A stretch of 54,138 bases of DNA from Bacteriovoracaceae bacterium (GTDB lineage: Bacteria; Bdellovibrionota; Bacteriovoracia; Bacteriovoracales; Bacteriovoracaceae): assembly GCA_017858255.1 (NCBI GenBank), contig JAFMBV010000015.1, positions 1 through 54,138 on the forward strand. Reading direction: 5' to 3'. The notes under the pieces are model-generated. The model searched no databases and was not told the DNA's origin. It saw only the letters and a list, made by a program, of their open reading frames with translations. Below, one piece after another: positions 43,675 to 52,028 of this stretch. Position 1 is the first letter of the stretch, and each line of letters opens with the position of its first letter. A program made the translations under genes and the position numbers.

Positions 43675-44925
43675 GTGTTTCATCCCAACTCAAAATCAAT
43701 TTCTGCCATGGACCCAGAAATAGCAGAACTCATTGACCTCGAAACAAAGAGACAAGAAGAAGGTCTTGAACTTATTGCTTCTGAAAACTATGCCAGCTCT
43801 GCTGTTATGCAAGCGCAAGGTTCTGCGCTGACAAATAAGTATGCAGAGGGTTACCCAAAGAAACGTTATTACGGTGGTTGTGAATTTGTAGACTCTGCAG
43901 AACAACTGGCAATTGACCGTCTTAAGGAATTATATGGGGCAGGCTTTGCCAATGTTCAACCCCATAGTGGTTCCCAAGCAAATATGGCCTGTTACTTTGC
44001 TCTCCTTGAGCCTGGTGACAAAATTATGGGAATGGACCTCTCCCAAGGTGGTCACCTTACTCACGGATCGCCCGTAAACTTTTCAGGCAAGCTTTATAAT
44101 GTTGTGTCTTACGGACTAAATACGGAGACTGAAGCGCTCGACTATGAAGAAATTCGTAACCTTGCCGTAAAAGAAAAACCAAAAATGATTGTGGCCGGAG
44201 CTTCTGCTTACTCAAGAACTATTGATTTCAAAAAGTTTAGAGAAATAGCAGATGAAGTTGGTGCCTATCTCTTAGTCGATATGGCCCATATTAGCGGCCT
44301 CGTTGCTGCTGGTGTACATCCAAGTCCAATGGAGCACGCTCACTATGTGACCTCAACGACCCATAAAACATTAAGAGGACCCCGTGGCGGAATTATCCTT
44401 ACTAATGATGAAGAGCTTGCCAAAAAAGCCAATTTTAATATCTTTCCTGGTATTCAAGGTGGCCCGTTAGAGCATGTTATTGCAGCAAAAGCAGTTGCCT
44501 TCTTAGAGGCCCTTCAACCAGAGTTTAAAACTTACCAAGAGCAAGTTGTAAAAAATGCCAAACGCTTGGCCGAAGGTCTTCAAAAAGAAGGCATTAAAAT
44601 AGTTTCAGGTGGTACAGATAATCACCTTGTGCTTGTCAATGTCGACTCTGTTGGCCTTACAGGCAAAGAAGCAGAGAAGATGCTTGAAGCCGCTGATATC
44701 ACATGTAATAAGAATATGATTCCTGGAGATAAGAGATCTCCCTTTGTTACCTCTGGTGTTCGTTTGGGAACTCCTGCGATTACAACAAGAGGTATGAAAG
44801 AAGAACATATGGATATGGTTGCCTCTTGGATTGGTCGCGTTCTAAAGAATAAAGAAAATCCGGAAGAGGCAAAAAAAGTTTCAGCAGAGGTAAAAGCTCT
44901 CTGCCGAGATTTTCCTGTTTATTAG
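43675..44925 (+). CDS. glyA: serine hydroxymethyltransferase
   Basis: PLP enzyme converting serine and tetrahydrofolate to glycine and methylene-tetrahydrofolate. [25 protein letters not shown], the PLP Lys in [13 protein letters not shown] (Thr-Ser variant at the front) and [10 protein letters not shown] are all present. 416 aa. It starts at GTG 43675 with GAAGGAG 6 nt before it, one base after fabF. The stop overlaps that of the convergent secreted protein gene. Confidence 0.96.
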   Translation: MFHPNSKSISAMDPEIAELIDLETKRQEEGLELIASENYASSAVMQAQGSALTNKYAEGYPKKRYYGGCEFVDSAEQLAIDRLKELYGAGFANVQPHSGSQANMACYFALLEPGDKIMGMDLSQGGHLTHGSPVNFSGKLYNVVSYGLNTETEALDYEEIRNLAVKEKPKMIVAGASAYSRTIDFKKFREIADEVGAYLLVDMAHISGLVAAGVHPSPMEHAHYVTSTTHKTLRGPRGGIILTNDEELAKKANFNIFPGIQGGPLEHVIAAKAVAFLEALQPEFKTYQEQVVKNAKRLAEGLQKEGIKIVSGGTDNHLVLVNVDSVGLTGKEAEKMLEAADITCNKNMIPGDKRSPFVTSGVRLGTPAITTRGMKEEHMDMVASWIGRVLKNKENPEEAKKVSAEVKALCRDFPVY

Positions 44926-45857
44926 TTAGATAATTTCCGCTGCGCCAAAGTGGCCTTTCTCTCTACGAGGGCGCAGCCATAAATCGTATTAGATTCTAAA
45001 ATAAAATCCCCACGAATTCTTAAGAACATATTGCGATTATTATTTTGATGAGGAATCGGAAGCCATTGAGGCTTGGGGAATTCCTTCGTTAGAATTTCCT
45101 GTTCTGTAAAACGATGAATCCAACCTCCATTGTTGAGGTAGAACATATTCTCATGAACATAAAGCTTGGCATTAGGGTCAACAACTCCGTAGCGAATATT
45201 CCGGTAAGCCGCCTTATTAATAATTTCCTTTTTTGAAAGGTCATAAGTAACGATACCATTAAAAGCATTTTGCATATTTCCAGTCAATGCAATGTAAGCT
45301 CGCGCTCCTTGCCACGTAACAGAGACCGCTAAACTTCTTCTTCCATTTTCTTGAGTCGTATTAACAGAACTTAGAGAATTAAATTGACGCAAATTAAGAT
45401 CAAACTCTATAAGGCCTAAGGCCCCATGAGCAATTAAAATCTTGTCATCTCTCAAGTCCAAACCTCGTGGTTTTTCACTACGGCTTCCTGCTTGAACAAA
45501 ACTATAACGGTTAAGCTCTCGCCCACTCTCATTGAACTCGATAAGGTCGAAATCACTAATAACCCAAATATGGTTATTGAAGACGACAAAATCCAAAACC
45601 TTCTTAAGATTGGCCCTCAGAATGAAACTGCCTAAAACATCTGTTACTTTATAAAAGGTTTCTCCTCTATAAGTTACCTTTTGAAGATAAGTACGCTCAC
45701 CTAAGTTTTTAAAAACTAAGGGCTCCCTAATTGAATAAAAACCTGGCGAATTTCCAGGAACAAGAGTTTGAGCGCAGTATTCTTTTTCAAAAAGACCTGG
45801 ATCAAAAGCATAAGTTGATGAAGTAAAAAATAGGATAGTTATTAAAAAAAACTTCAT
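44922..45857 (-). CDS. secreted protein, possibly beta-propeller
   Basis: A 311-aa protein starting at ATG 45857 with signal peptide [24 protein letters not shown] lies just upstream. An in-frame ATG at 46022 would overlap nrdR and mask the signal peptide, so it is rejected. The mature part repeats short strands with the form (D/N)[14 protein letters not shown], [16 protein letters not shown] and [11 protein letters not shown], spaced like blades of a propeller. Two Cys residues could form a disulfide. Function unknown. It is divergent from nrdR. Confidence 0.75.
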   Translation of the reverse strand: MKFFLITILFFTSSTYAFDPGLFEKEYCAQTLVPGNSPGFYSIREPLVFKNLGERTYLQKVTYRGETFYKVTDVLGSFILRANLKKVLDFVVFNNHIWVISDFDLIEFNESGRELNRYSFVQAGSRSEKPRGLDLRDDKILIAHGALGLIEFDLNLRQFNSLSSVNTTQENGRRSLAVSVTWQGARAYIALTGNMQNAFNGIVTYDLSKKEIINKAAYRNIRYGVVDPNAKLYVHENMFYLNNGGWIHRFTEQEILTKEFPKPQWLPIPHQNNNRNMFLRIRGDFILESNTIYGCALVERKATLAQRKLSN

Positions 45858-46008
45858 AGGCTTCCCTGCTAAAAGTAATCTCTCTTGTTCACCCCCTAAG
45901 GATACCGAATAGGGAAATGGCCGTAAAAGGCATGCTGCAGTATCTCCTAAAAAATTGCCAATAACGTTGAAGTCAGGGTAAAACATTGCAGTAATAAAGG
46001 TTGTATTT

Positions 46009-46530
46009 ATGCATTGCCCCAACTGTCATGCCCAAGACACAAAAGTTATTGAGACGCGAATTTTGCAAAATGGCATGGCCGTGCGTAGACGCAGGCGCTG
46101 TGAAGATTGTGACAAGCGCTTTACAACCTATGAGAACTTTACCCAACAAATTCCAGCACTTGTAAAAGCAGATGGTCGTAGAGAGAACTTCAATCGCGAG
46201 AAGATCGTTAAGGGACTTACTAAGGCCTGTCAAAAAAGACCGATATCTAGAGACCAGATTCATAATCTCATTGATGGCCTAGAGCGGCATCTTGCTGAAC
46301 TCAACCTAAAAGAAATCCGTTCTGAATTCATCGGTAACTATGTCATGGAAGAACTTTATAAACTTGATCCCGTGTCATATGTTCGCTTTGCTTCTTTTTA
46401 CTGGGAATTCAATAATATTGAAGATTTTGTAAATAACCTTAAGAAAAATATTCGCCCCTATAAACCGCTGATCGATACCTCCCCTCCAGGGATAAAAGGA
46501 AATTCTAGTGAACCAACAAGAGCACAATAA
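46009..46530 (+). CDS. nrdR: transcriptional repressor NrdR
   Basis: Zinc- and nucleotide-binding repressor of ribonucleotide reductase genes. MHCPNCHAQDTKVIETR and RRRCEDCDKRFTTYE give the four-Cys zinc ribbon; the ATP-cone follows (VKADGRRENFNREKI, VASFYWEFN-like SFYWEF). The length of 173 aa includes a C-terminal extension beyond the usual 150. It overlaps nusB by 23 nt; nrdR and nusB are also linked in many proteobacteria, usually with rib genes between, which are absent here. Confidence 0.95.
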   Translation: MHCPNCHAQDTKVIETRILQNGMAVRRRRRCEDCDKRFTTYENFTQQIPALVKADGRRENFNREKIVKGLTKACQKRPISRDQIHNLIDGLERHLAELNLKEIRSEFIGNYVMEELYKLDPVSYVRFASFYWEFNNIEDFVNNLKKNIRPYKPLIDTSPPGIKGNSSEPTRAQ

Positions 46531-46996
46531 AACACCGGGTCGCGAATTCGCTCTTAAATTCCTATTCCAGCTATTTATTAAAGAAAATGTAGATCTAAAA
46601 GAACGTTTTCTTTCAAGTAGTGTTAATAAGGAAGACTTAGAAGAGCAACTAATAGAATTTAAAGAGAGTTATCTTCAGCCAGATGAAGAACATCAAGATA
46701 ATCAAATTGATGATAAAAACTTCTTCTTTGCCTGTAAGCTCGTCAAGGGAATCGCCCTACATATGTCTCGCATAGAGGAGCTTATAAAGGCCGAAACAAA
46801 GAGAGAGAGCCTCGACAATATTGAAAAGATAGAACGCTGTGTTTTATTAGTTGGGACTGAAGAGCTCTTTTATTTTGATACACCTTACCAGGTTGTGCTT
46901 AGTGAACTGGTAGGCCTTGCTAAAAAATACGGAGGAGAAAACTCCGGGCGCTTTGTAAATGGAGTACTCGATGGAATCCGTGGAAAAAAGAACTAA
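46508..46996 (+). CDS. nusB: transcription antitermination factor NusB
   Basis: A 162-aa helical RNA-binding protein that with NusE (S10) acts in rRNA antitermination. REFALKFLFQLFIKE opens it and the C-terminal half is typical (IEKIERCVLLVGTEEL, TPYQVVLSELVGLAKKYGG). The start is GTG 46508 inside nrdR, with AAAGGA 7 nt upstream. It has a longer acidic middle segment than most NusB. Confidence 0.9.
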   Translation: MNQQEHNKTPGREFALKFLFQLFIKENVDLKERFLSSSVNKEDLEEQLIEFKESYLQPDEEHQDNQIDDKNFFFACKLVKGIALHMSRIEELIKAETKRESLDNIEKIERCVLLVGTEELFYFDTPYQVVLSELVGLAKKYGGENSGRFVNGVLDGIRGKKN

Positions 46997-47387
46997 GGTT
47001 CTCACTTCAAAAGAAGACTTCCTTTCCCAAGTAGATCCAAAAACCTTAGGTTGTATCTGGGTAACGGATGGACCATTAGAGAGTAGAGAAAGACCATTTG
47101 TTTGGTTTGATTACCTTCTCGATGGCATACTAGAAAAACATATCTTAAAAGCTCCAAAGTCCCCGAAATCATTTTTTACGGCCAATCAGTTTGATCGCCA
47201 TTTCTATGTGCTTCAAATAGAAAGTTCATTCCCTAATCTCGATCAGGCCTTCGAAGAAGCTTTCATGCTGATGAAACAAACAGAAGGGCAAAATAAAGTT
47301 CTATGCCTTGGCCAAAACTCACAAGTCTTTTCTGTTCCTTCTATAAAGAAGAAAAAAGAACTCACTTTTACGAATCTAATTTATTGA
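46971..47387 (+). CDS. hypothetical protein
   Basis: About 138 aa, soluble, mixed alpha/beta (GCIWVTDGPLESRERPFVWFD, split by me as a strand-turn-strand region). GGAG with 6-nt spacing points to ATG 46971, inside the nusB 3' end, in preference to ATG 46959. No family recognised. Coupled translation suggests a housekeeping partner of nrdR-nusB in this lineage. It overlaps the convergent HD-GYP-like gene by 7 nt. Confidence 0.65.
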   Translation: MESVEKRTKVLTSKEDFLSQVDPKTLGCIWVTDGPLESRERPFVWFDYLLDGILEKHILKAPKSPKSFFTANQFDRHFYVLQIESSFPNLDQAFEEAFMLMKQTEGQNKVLCLGQNSQVFSVPSIKKKKELTFTNLIY

Positions 47388-48346
47388 AGTCTAAAGGCAG
47401 CAAATAGTGCGACAAGGGCCCGTTTAAAGCCACCCGTATTAAAATCCTCATTTAACTTCTGTGCTATGAGTGAGTAGTTCTCTTTAGTCTTTTGAGTCAA
47501 AACTTTATAAGAGAAATAGCCCGAAAGAATGAAACAAGCATCCAAAATTGGAATATTATGGGCTGAAACTCTCCCAGGAAAAGCCCCACTAATAGGAACT
47601 TCATGATGATTTTGAATCAGTTTTTCAATCTCCTCTCCTGAAAAAGAAGGCGACCGAACCAGGTCAGCTGCTAAGAATGGGTGTTTTAAAACTAAGTCTT
47701 TAGAAAATTCATCTAAAGCGCGAAATTCATCAGAGTCCTGAGTGTAAATCATTGCTTGTTCATCAGTCTCTAAAGCAATATTTTGAAACAAACTGGCCAT
47801 GACCAATTTCCTCTTAATATCTTTAGTAGACCAATCCATCTTCTCAAGAGTATTTGTAACAACATACGACGTTAAGAAGGCATGCTTAGTAATAAAACCC
47901 TCTTTATCATTTAAGAGTTCAAGAAGAAGCTCTAAGTTAGTGATCTTCTCAGACTGATCAATCGCCGCCTCAATTAGCTGATCCGCAACCTTGATATTCA
48001 TCTCGGTCATCCCAAGATTTACAACAAGACTTTTGACGTCATAAAGAGCACTGGCCAGGCCATCATAGCGTTCAGAGATATCCTCAGAGATACCTATGTT
48101 TTTAAAGTTTTTGCTAAGAGCACCTTCTATTCTTTCTTGAAATTTTTCAAAGACCTCACGCTCAACATATAGAGTTTCAAGTCCACGTGAGACGTAATCA
48201 TCGACAATTTCTTCGAGAGCATCGTCACCAATATTTACAACTTTAACAAATTTGCTGGAGCTAAGACGTAGGTAAACGGCGAAAGAAGATTCTTTGGAAT
48301 ATTCGAGAACTTTGTCGATACTTAATTTACAAAATTTCTCATCCAT
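47381..48346 (-). CDS. degenerate HD-GYP-like protein
   Basis: A 321-aa protein. The N-terminal 115 residues form a small alpha/beta domain; the rest has an HD-GYP layout: ITKHAFLTSYVV (first His), then LVMASLFQNIAL where active members have LLHDIGK, LKHPFLAADLV and QNHHEVPISGAFPGR where members have HHERxDGxGYP. The HD pair and the GYP are lost but the paired His and overall order remain. It is probably a c-di-GMP receptor or scaffold without phosphodiesterase activity. Confidence 0.75.
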   Translation of the reverse strand: MDEKFCKLSIDKVLEYSKESSFAVYLRLSSSKFVKVVNIGDDALEEIVDDYVSRGLETLYVEREVFEKFQERIEGALSKNFKNIGISEDISERYDGLASALYDVKSLVVNLGMTEMNIKVADQLIEAAIDQSEKITNLELLLELLNDKEGFITKHAFLTSYVVTNTLEKMDWSTKDIKRKLVMASLFQNIALETDEQAMIYTQDSDEFRALDEFSKDLVLKHPFLAADLVRSPSFSGEEIEKLIQNHHEVPISGAFPGRVSAHNIPILDACFILSGYFSYKVLTQKTKENYSLIAQKLNEDFNTGGFKRALVALFAAFRLQ

Positions 48347-48349
48347 GCG

Positions 48350-49150
48350 TCATACCAACCCGACAATATAGGTTACCCAAGACTCACAATTTTCTTCTTC
48401 TTTTGACTGATAGAAGTCCCCATCGCCTTCCCCATCATCATCCTCGCCTTCCCAGTAAGTGATAACCTTGGAAAAACCTGCTTCTTCCATAAGCTCTGTA
48501 ATCTCTCTTACTGTCCAATGGCGCCAATCGTAGACAAAGACTTTTTCGTATTTCATCCCTTTAGACTCAAAGTGAATGTAATAGAGAACATCGTTAGTTA
48601 AAGGATTATAGCTGTCACAATCCCAGAAATAGCTATGCTTATCAAACTCTGTTTCTTCAACCATTTCCTGATAGCACTCAGTACCACCAAAAATATCGAC
48701 AAAGAAAACACCATCTTTCTTTAAGGCCTTACGCACCTTTTTAAAGTATTTAAGAAGGTCCTCTCTTCTCTTAAAACAAAAATAACTAAAGTTAAAAGCA
48801 ACAACGACATCTGGATCAAAGTCATACTTATCAAGGACATTCCCTTGAATATATTTCACCCGACCTGCTTCTTCCTTATTTAGTCGGGTGTAGTGATTTT
48901 CCTTACCATATTTAATTGGCTCAGGATCGAGATCAACCGCCCAAGACAAATTATCTTTATGCTGCTTTACCCAGTCACAGGCCATGGCGCCTGTACCACC
49001 AAAGTCTTCTCTAAGAGTACGAGGCTTTCGACCTCTCAAGGTCTTAAATTCCTCTTCAATGAACTCAATATCGGCCATGTGATTTTGCACGGATGATTCA
49101 TAAAGCTCATACTTCAATACTACGGGAATTTCGCTAGTCCCTCTGGCCAT
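48350..49150 (-). CDS. class I SAM-dependent methyltransferase
   Basis: A 266-aa enzyme. TLREDFGGTGAMACDWV is a SAM motif I variant, followed by WAVDLDPEPIKYG (acidic ribose-binding strand), VVVAFNFSYFCFKRRE (motif IV) and VFFVDIFGG. The C-terminus is acidic (EGEDDDGEGDGDFY). The substrate is not predictable. It lies 3 nt upstream of the HD-GYP-like gene, which suggests cotranscription. Confidence 0.8.
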   Translation of the reverse strand: MARGTSEIPVVLKYELYESSVQNHMADIEFIEEEFKTLRGRKPRTLREDFGGTGAMACDWVKQHKDNLSWAVDLDPEPIKYGKENHYTRLNKEEAGRVKYIQGNVLDKYDFDPDVVVAFNFSYFCFKRREDLLKYFKKVRKALKKDGVFFVDIFGGTECYQEMVEETEFDKHSYFWDCDSYNPLTNDVLYYIHFESKGMKYEKVFVYDWRHWTVREITELMEEAGFSKVITYWEGEDDDGEGDGDFYQSKEEENCESWVTYIVGLV

Positions 49151-49229
49151 AATGCACTCCTAAATAACTCTAAAGATGGGATATCATAGCAACTTCATCG
49201 GAATATTGAAAAGGAGAAACCTTGCAGAG

Positions 49230-49613
49230 TTAATCATACTTCTCATAGGATTTAACTTCTCTAAGTTCACTTCCAAAATGGCCATTACACAAGGATTTGA
49301 CTTCAAAGCGCTTATCGTTGGTTATGTAGACTGAGCGCGCGAGCTCCACAAATTCACTGTCAAACTCCTTAGCACGCTCTTTTTCACGAATCTTATCTTC
49401 AATTTCCCAAAGCTCAAGGTTGATATGTCTTAGCTGTTCCAAAAAAGTCGAGATTCCTTCTAGGGCTAAATTATTGAGAGTCTCAAGCAGGGCAAGCCTC
49501 TCCTTTTCAATGTGCTGTTGTTTTTCTTCATCTTGAATTTTAACTTTTTTAATTTCAAGAATGCTGAGCTTATCAACAAGCTCACCTAGACTGACTTTCA
49601 CCTGGACCATCAT
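49230..49613 (-). CDS. DUF6165-like coiled-coil protein
   Basis: A 127-aa, strongly charged helical protein. VKVSLGELVDKLSILEIKK at the start fits the DUF6165 family, whose function is unknown; the rest is coiled coil (LRHINLELWEIEDKIREKE). Its ATG at 49613 lies inside greB (32-nt overlap), with GAGGAG 7 nt upstream. Two tandem ATGs exist; either may be used. Confidence 0.75.
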   Translation of the reverse strand: MMVQVKVSLGELVDKLSILEIKKVKIQDEEKQQHIEKERLALLETLNNLALEGISTFLEQLRHINLELWEIEDKIREKERAKEFDSEFVELARSVYITNDKRFEVKSLCNGHFGSELREVKSYEKYD

Positions 49614-50106
49614 ATTGAAACTCCTCTATCAAAATTTCCAAATACTTAAATTCTTTGAGCTCATACTCTGTAAGGCCCCCGGGGGCTCGAACCTCAATCA
49701 CGTCGCCAACTTCTTTACCCAAGAGCGCTTTTCCAAGAGGTGATTGCCAGCTCACTCGCCCAAGCCGAGCGGCAGTTTCATCAACTCCAACAATCGAAAC
49801 TTTTCGCTCATTACCAGCATCATCTTCTAATATGACTGTTGCACCAAATTGAACTTTACTATTTTCAAGCTTTTGAGGATCAATCACCTCGGCCTCATTA
49901 ATGCGCTTACTTAAGAAACGCATTCTACGATCGATTTCTCGTAATCTCTTTTTCCCATAAATATAATCAGCATTCTCCGAGCGATCCCCAAGAGATGCTG
50001 CCCACGCCACCAGACGAGTGATACGAGGCCGCTCTTGTTTCTTTAAAAAATCATATTCATCCTGAAGCTTCTTAAATCCACCTGGGGTAATATAATTCTT
50101 GCTCAC
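49582..50106 (-). CDS. greB: transcription elongation factor GreB
   Basis: Rescues backtracked RNA polymerase by stimulating transcript cleavage. The N-terminal coiled coil has the GreB signature GDRSENADYIYGKKRLREID, with the acidic Asp/Glu tip residues, and the C-terminal FKBP-like domain contains SPLGKALLGKEVGD. 174 aa. The phosphatase gene ends 3 nt upstream of its start. Confidence 0.94.
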   Translation of the reverse strand: MSKNYITPGGFKKLQDEYDFLKKQERPRITRLVAWAASLGDRSENADYIYGKKRLREIDRRMRFLSKRINEAEVIDPQKLENSKVQFGATVILEDDAGNERKVSIVGVDETAARLGRVSWQSPLGKALLGKEVGDVIEVRAPGGLTEYELKEFKYLEILIEEFQYDGPGESQSR

Positions 50107-50109
50107 CCT

Positions 50110-50571
50110 TTAATATCCCCACTTCTTCAAGAGGTTCTCAGCACCCTCGGTCACCATATCCATTACTTTTTCAAAACCGGCGGCCCCACCATAATAAGGA
50201 TCGGGAACTTCACTCTGCCCAGACTCGGGACAAAAAGCGGCCATTTTAATAATCTTCCCAATATCCTCAACATGCATAACCAGTTTTTTACAATTCTCAA
50301 AGTTTGAGTCATCCATCACAACAATATGATCAAATCTCTCAAAATCCTTACTCACAAATTGACGGGCGCGCGAAGGAAGCTCTATCCCTCTTTTCAGGGC
50401 ATGTTCTCGCATACGTTCATCGGCCCTCTCCCCATTATGGATTGAACTAGTGCCAGCGGAGTCCACCTGAAAACTATCGGTTAGACCCTTTTGCTGCAGC
50501 AAATGAAGAAAAACTCCCTCAGCAGCAGGAGAGCGACAGATATTACCCAGGCAAACAAATAAAACTTTCAT
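50110..50571 (-). CDS. low-molecular-weight protein tyrosine phosphatase
   Basis: A 153-aa phosphatase with the P-loop CLGNICRS (CX5R) at residue 7 and the general acid in VPDPYYGG. All catalytic residues are present. Targets may be tyrosine kinases of polysaccharide export or phosphoarginine; no kinase partner is in the immediate operon. It is divergent from def. Confidence 0.93.
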   Translation of the reverse strand: MKVLFVCLGNICRSPAAEGVFLHLLQQKGLTDSFQVDSAGTSSIHNGERADERMREHALKRGIELPSRARQFVSKDFERFDHIVVMDDSNFENCKKLVMHVEDIGKIIKMAAFCPESGQSEVPDPYYGGAAGFEKVMDMVTEGAENLLKKWGY

Positions 50572-50648
50572 AACAACTCCTGTGAGTGGCCGAAATTTAT
50601 TCTATCGGGTATGGATAGGATAAGGAAATTCATAAAAAAGGAAGACTT

Positions 50649-51257
50649 ATGGCCGTTCGCGAAGTGTTAAAGATGGGGCACCCGACTCTAAGAGTCAAAG
50701 CTGACCCTATTCCATTAGAAGAGATCCAATCGCGCGAATTTAGAACCCTCATCCAAGATATGTTTGAAACCATGGAAAAAGAGGAAGGCATAGGTATTGC
50801 GGCCCCCCAGATAGGGATCAGTAAACAAGTTGCCATTGTAGGTGTTCCAAAAGATAACCCCCGCTATCCAGATACTCCAGAATCAGAAGAAGAAGAAGAT
50901 GACGACTTTGATATCCTTGTGGTCATTAACCCAAAGGTCACAGTTATAGATGAAACCCCTAGTGGATTTTGGGAAGGCTGCCTAAGTGTCCCAGGTCTAA
51001 GAGGTTATGTTGAGAGACCTTCAAAAATTAAAGTTGAGTTTACAGACCTTGAAGGTGAGGCCCAAGTAATGGAAGTCTCTGGCTTTGGTGCCACAGTTTT
51101 TCAACACGAGCTTGATCATCTTGATGGTGTTCTCTATGTGGATCGAGTTACTGACATTACAAAACTCTCCTATATGGAAGAGTACTTAGAGTTTCATGAT
51201 GACCTAGATGATGATCCAGATAGCGATCTAGACAGTGACGAAGAGGAAGAAAACTAG
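50649..51257 (+). CDS. def: peptide deformylase with acidic insertion and tail
   Basis: Removes the formyl group from nascent proteins. The three motifs are intact: GIGIAAPQIG, EGCLSVPG and QHELDHLDG (metal-binding Cys and two His). At 202 aa it exceeds the usual 165-190 because of an acidic insertion at about residues 77-90 (ESEEEEDDDFD) and an acidic tail (DDPDSDLDSDEEEEN). RBS AAAGGAAG precedes the ATG. trmO starts 2 nt after its stop. Confidence 0.94.
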   Translation: MAVREVLKMGHPTLRVKADPIPLEEIQSREFRTLIQDMFETMEKEEGIGIAAPQIGISKQVAIVGVPKDNPRYPDTPESEEEEDDDFDILVVINPKVTVIDETPSGFWEGCLSVPGLRGYVERPSKIKVEFTDLEGEAQVMEVSGFGATVFQHELDHLDGVLYVDRVTDITKLSYMEEYLEFHDDLDDDPDSDLDSDEEEEN

Positions 51258-51259
51258 AG

Positions 51260-51931
51260 GTGGACATTCAAGCTATTGGCACCATCCATAGTCCCTTTAA
51301 ACAAAAACTTGGAATTCCTCGCCAGCCACTACTTTGCCCAAGCGTGAAAGGAAAGATCATCCTTGAAAGTACTTACGCGCGGGAAGATACCTTAAGGGAG
51401 CTCGAAACTTTTAGTCACCTTTGGCTTCTTTATTGGTGCCATAAAAGTGATTCATGGAGAGAGACAATTAAGCCACCTCGATTGGGTGGTAAGAAAAAGG
51501 TTGGCTTCTTCGCAACTCGCTCCCCTCATCGCCCCAATCCTATTGGCCTCTCGCTTGTAAAACTTGATAAAATCAATGAGGATTTCTCTCTCGAAATTAG
51601 TGGTCTCGACATATTAGATGGGACGCCACTCATCGATATAAAACCCTATCTTCCGATGTGGGACGCCATTGATAGTGCTAATAATGGCTGGGTTGATAAA
51701 ACACCAGGCCTTAAGCCCATTGGTGTCGATTTTTCAAAACTCAAAGAAGAAGACCTTAAAGTTCTTATGCCAGAAGAAAAACAGGTACTTGAAGAAACTC
51801 TATGTTGGGACCCGCGCCCTGCCTATACTAAGGATGAAGAGCGTACCTTCATTCATCAAATCGGTAACATAGAGGTGACCTGGATGAAGGAAGCTGACGC
51901 CATTTCTGTCCTGAAAATTAAGAGGCATTAA
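51260..51931 (+). CDS. trmO: tRNA (t6A37) N6-methyltransferase TrmO
   Basis: YaeB/TsaA-family beta-barrel enzyme, 223 aa, methylating t6A37 of certain threonine tRNAs. IGTIHSPFK, SHLWLLYWCHK, FATRSPHRPNPIGLS and GLDILDGTPLIDIKPYLP are diagnostic. It starts at GTG 51260, coupled to def. The fusion-free 223-aa form resembles E. coli YaeB. Confidence 0.92.
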   Translation: MDIQAIGTIHSPFKQKLGIPRQPLLCPSVKGKIILESTYAREDTLRELETFSHLWLLYWCHKSDSWRETIKPPRLGGKKKVGFFATRSPHRPNPIGLSLVKLDKINEDFSLEISGLDILDGTPLIDIKPYLPMWDAIDSANNGWVDKTPGLKPIGVDFSKLKEEDLKVLMPEEKQVLEETLCWDPRPAYTKDEERTFIHQIGNIEVTWMKEADAISVLKIKRH

Positions 51932-52028
51932 ACTATCTTAACTCATTAAAATCACGAACAAACCTTCCATCCTTATCCTCATTTTTTGGGGCCTTTAGCC
52001 GATAAGCTTCCTGAGGGAAAAGACTGGC

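Noticed and set aside
44922-46022. Longer version of the secreted protein gene starting at 46022.
   Set aside because: It would cover the divergent nrdR start and bury a perfect signal peptide at residue 56; ATG 45857 has its own ribosome-binding site.
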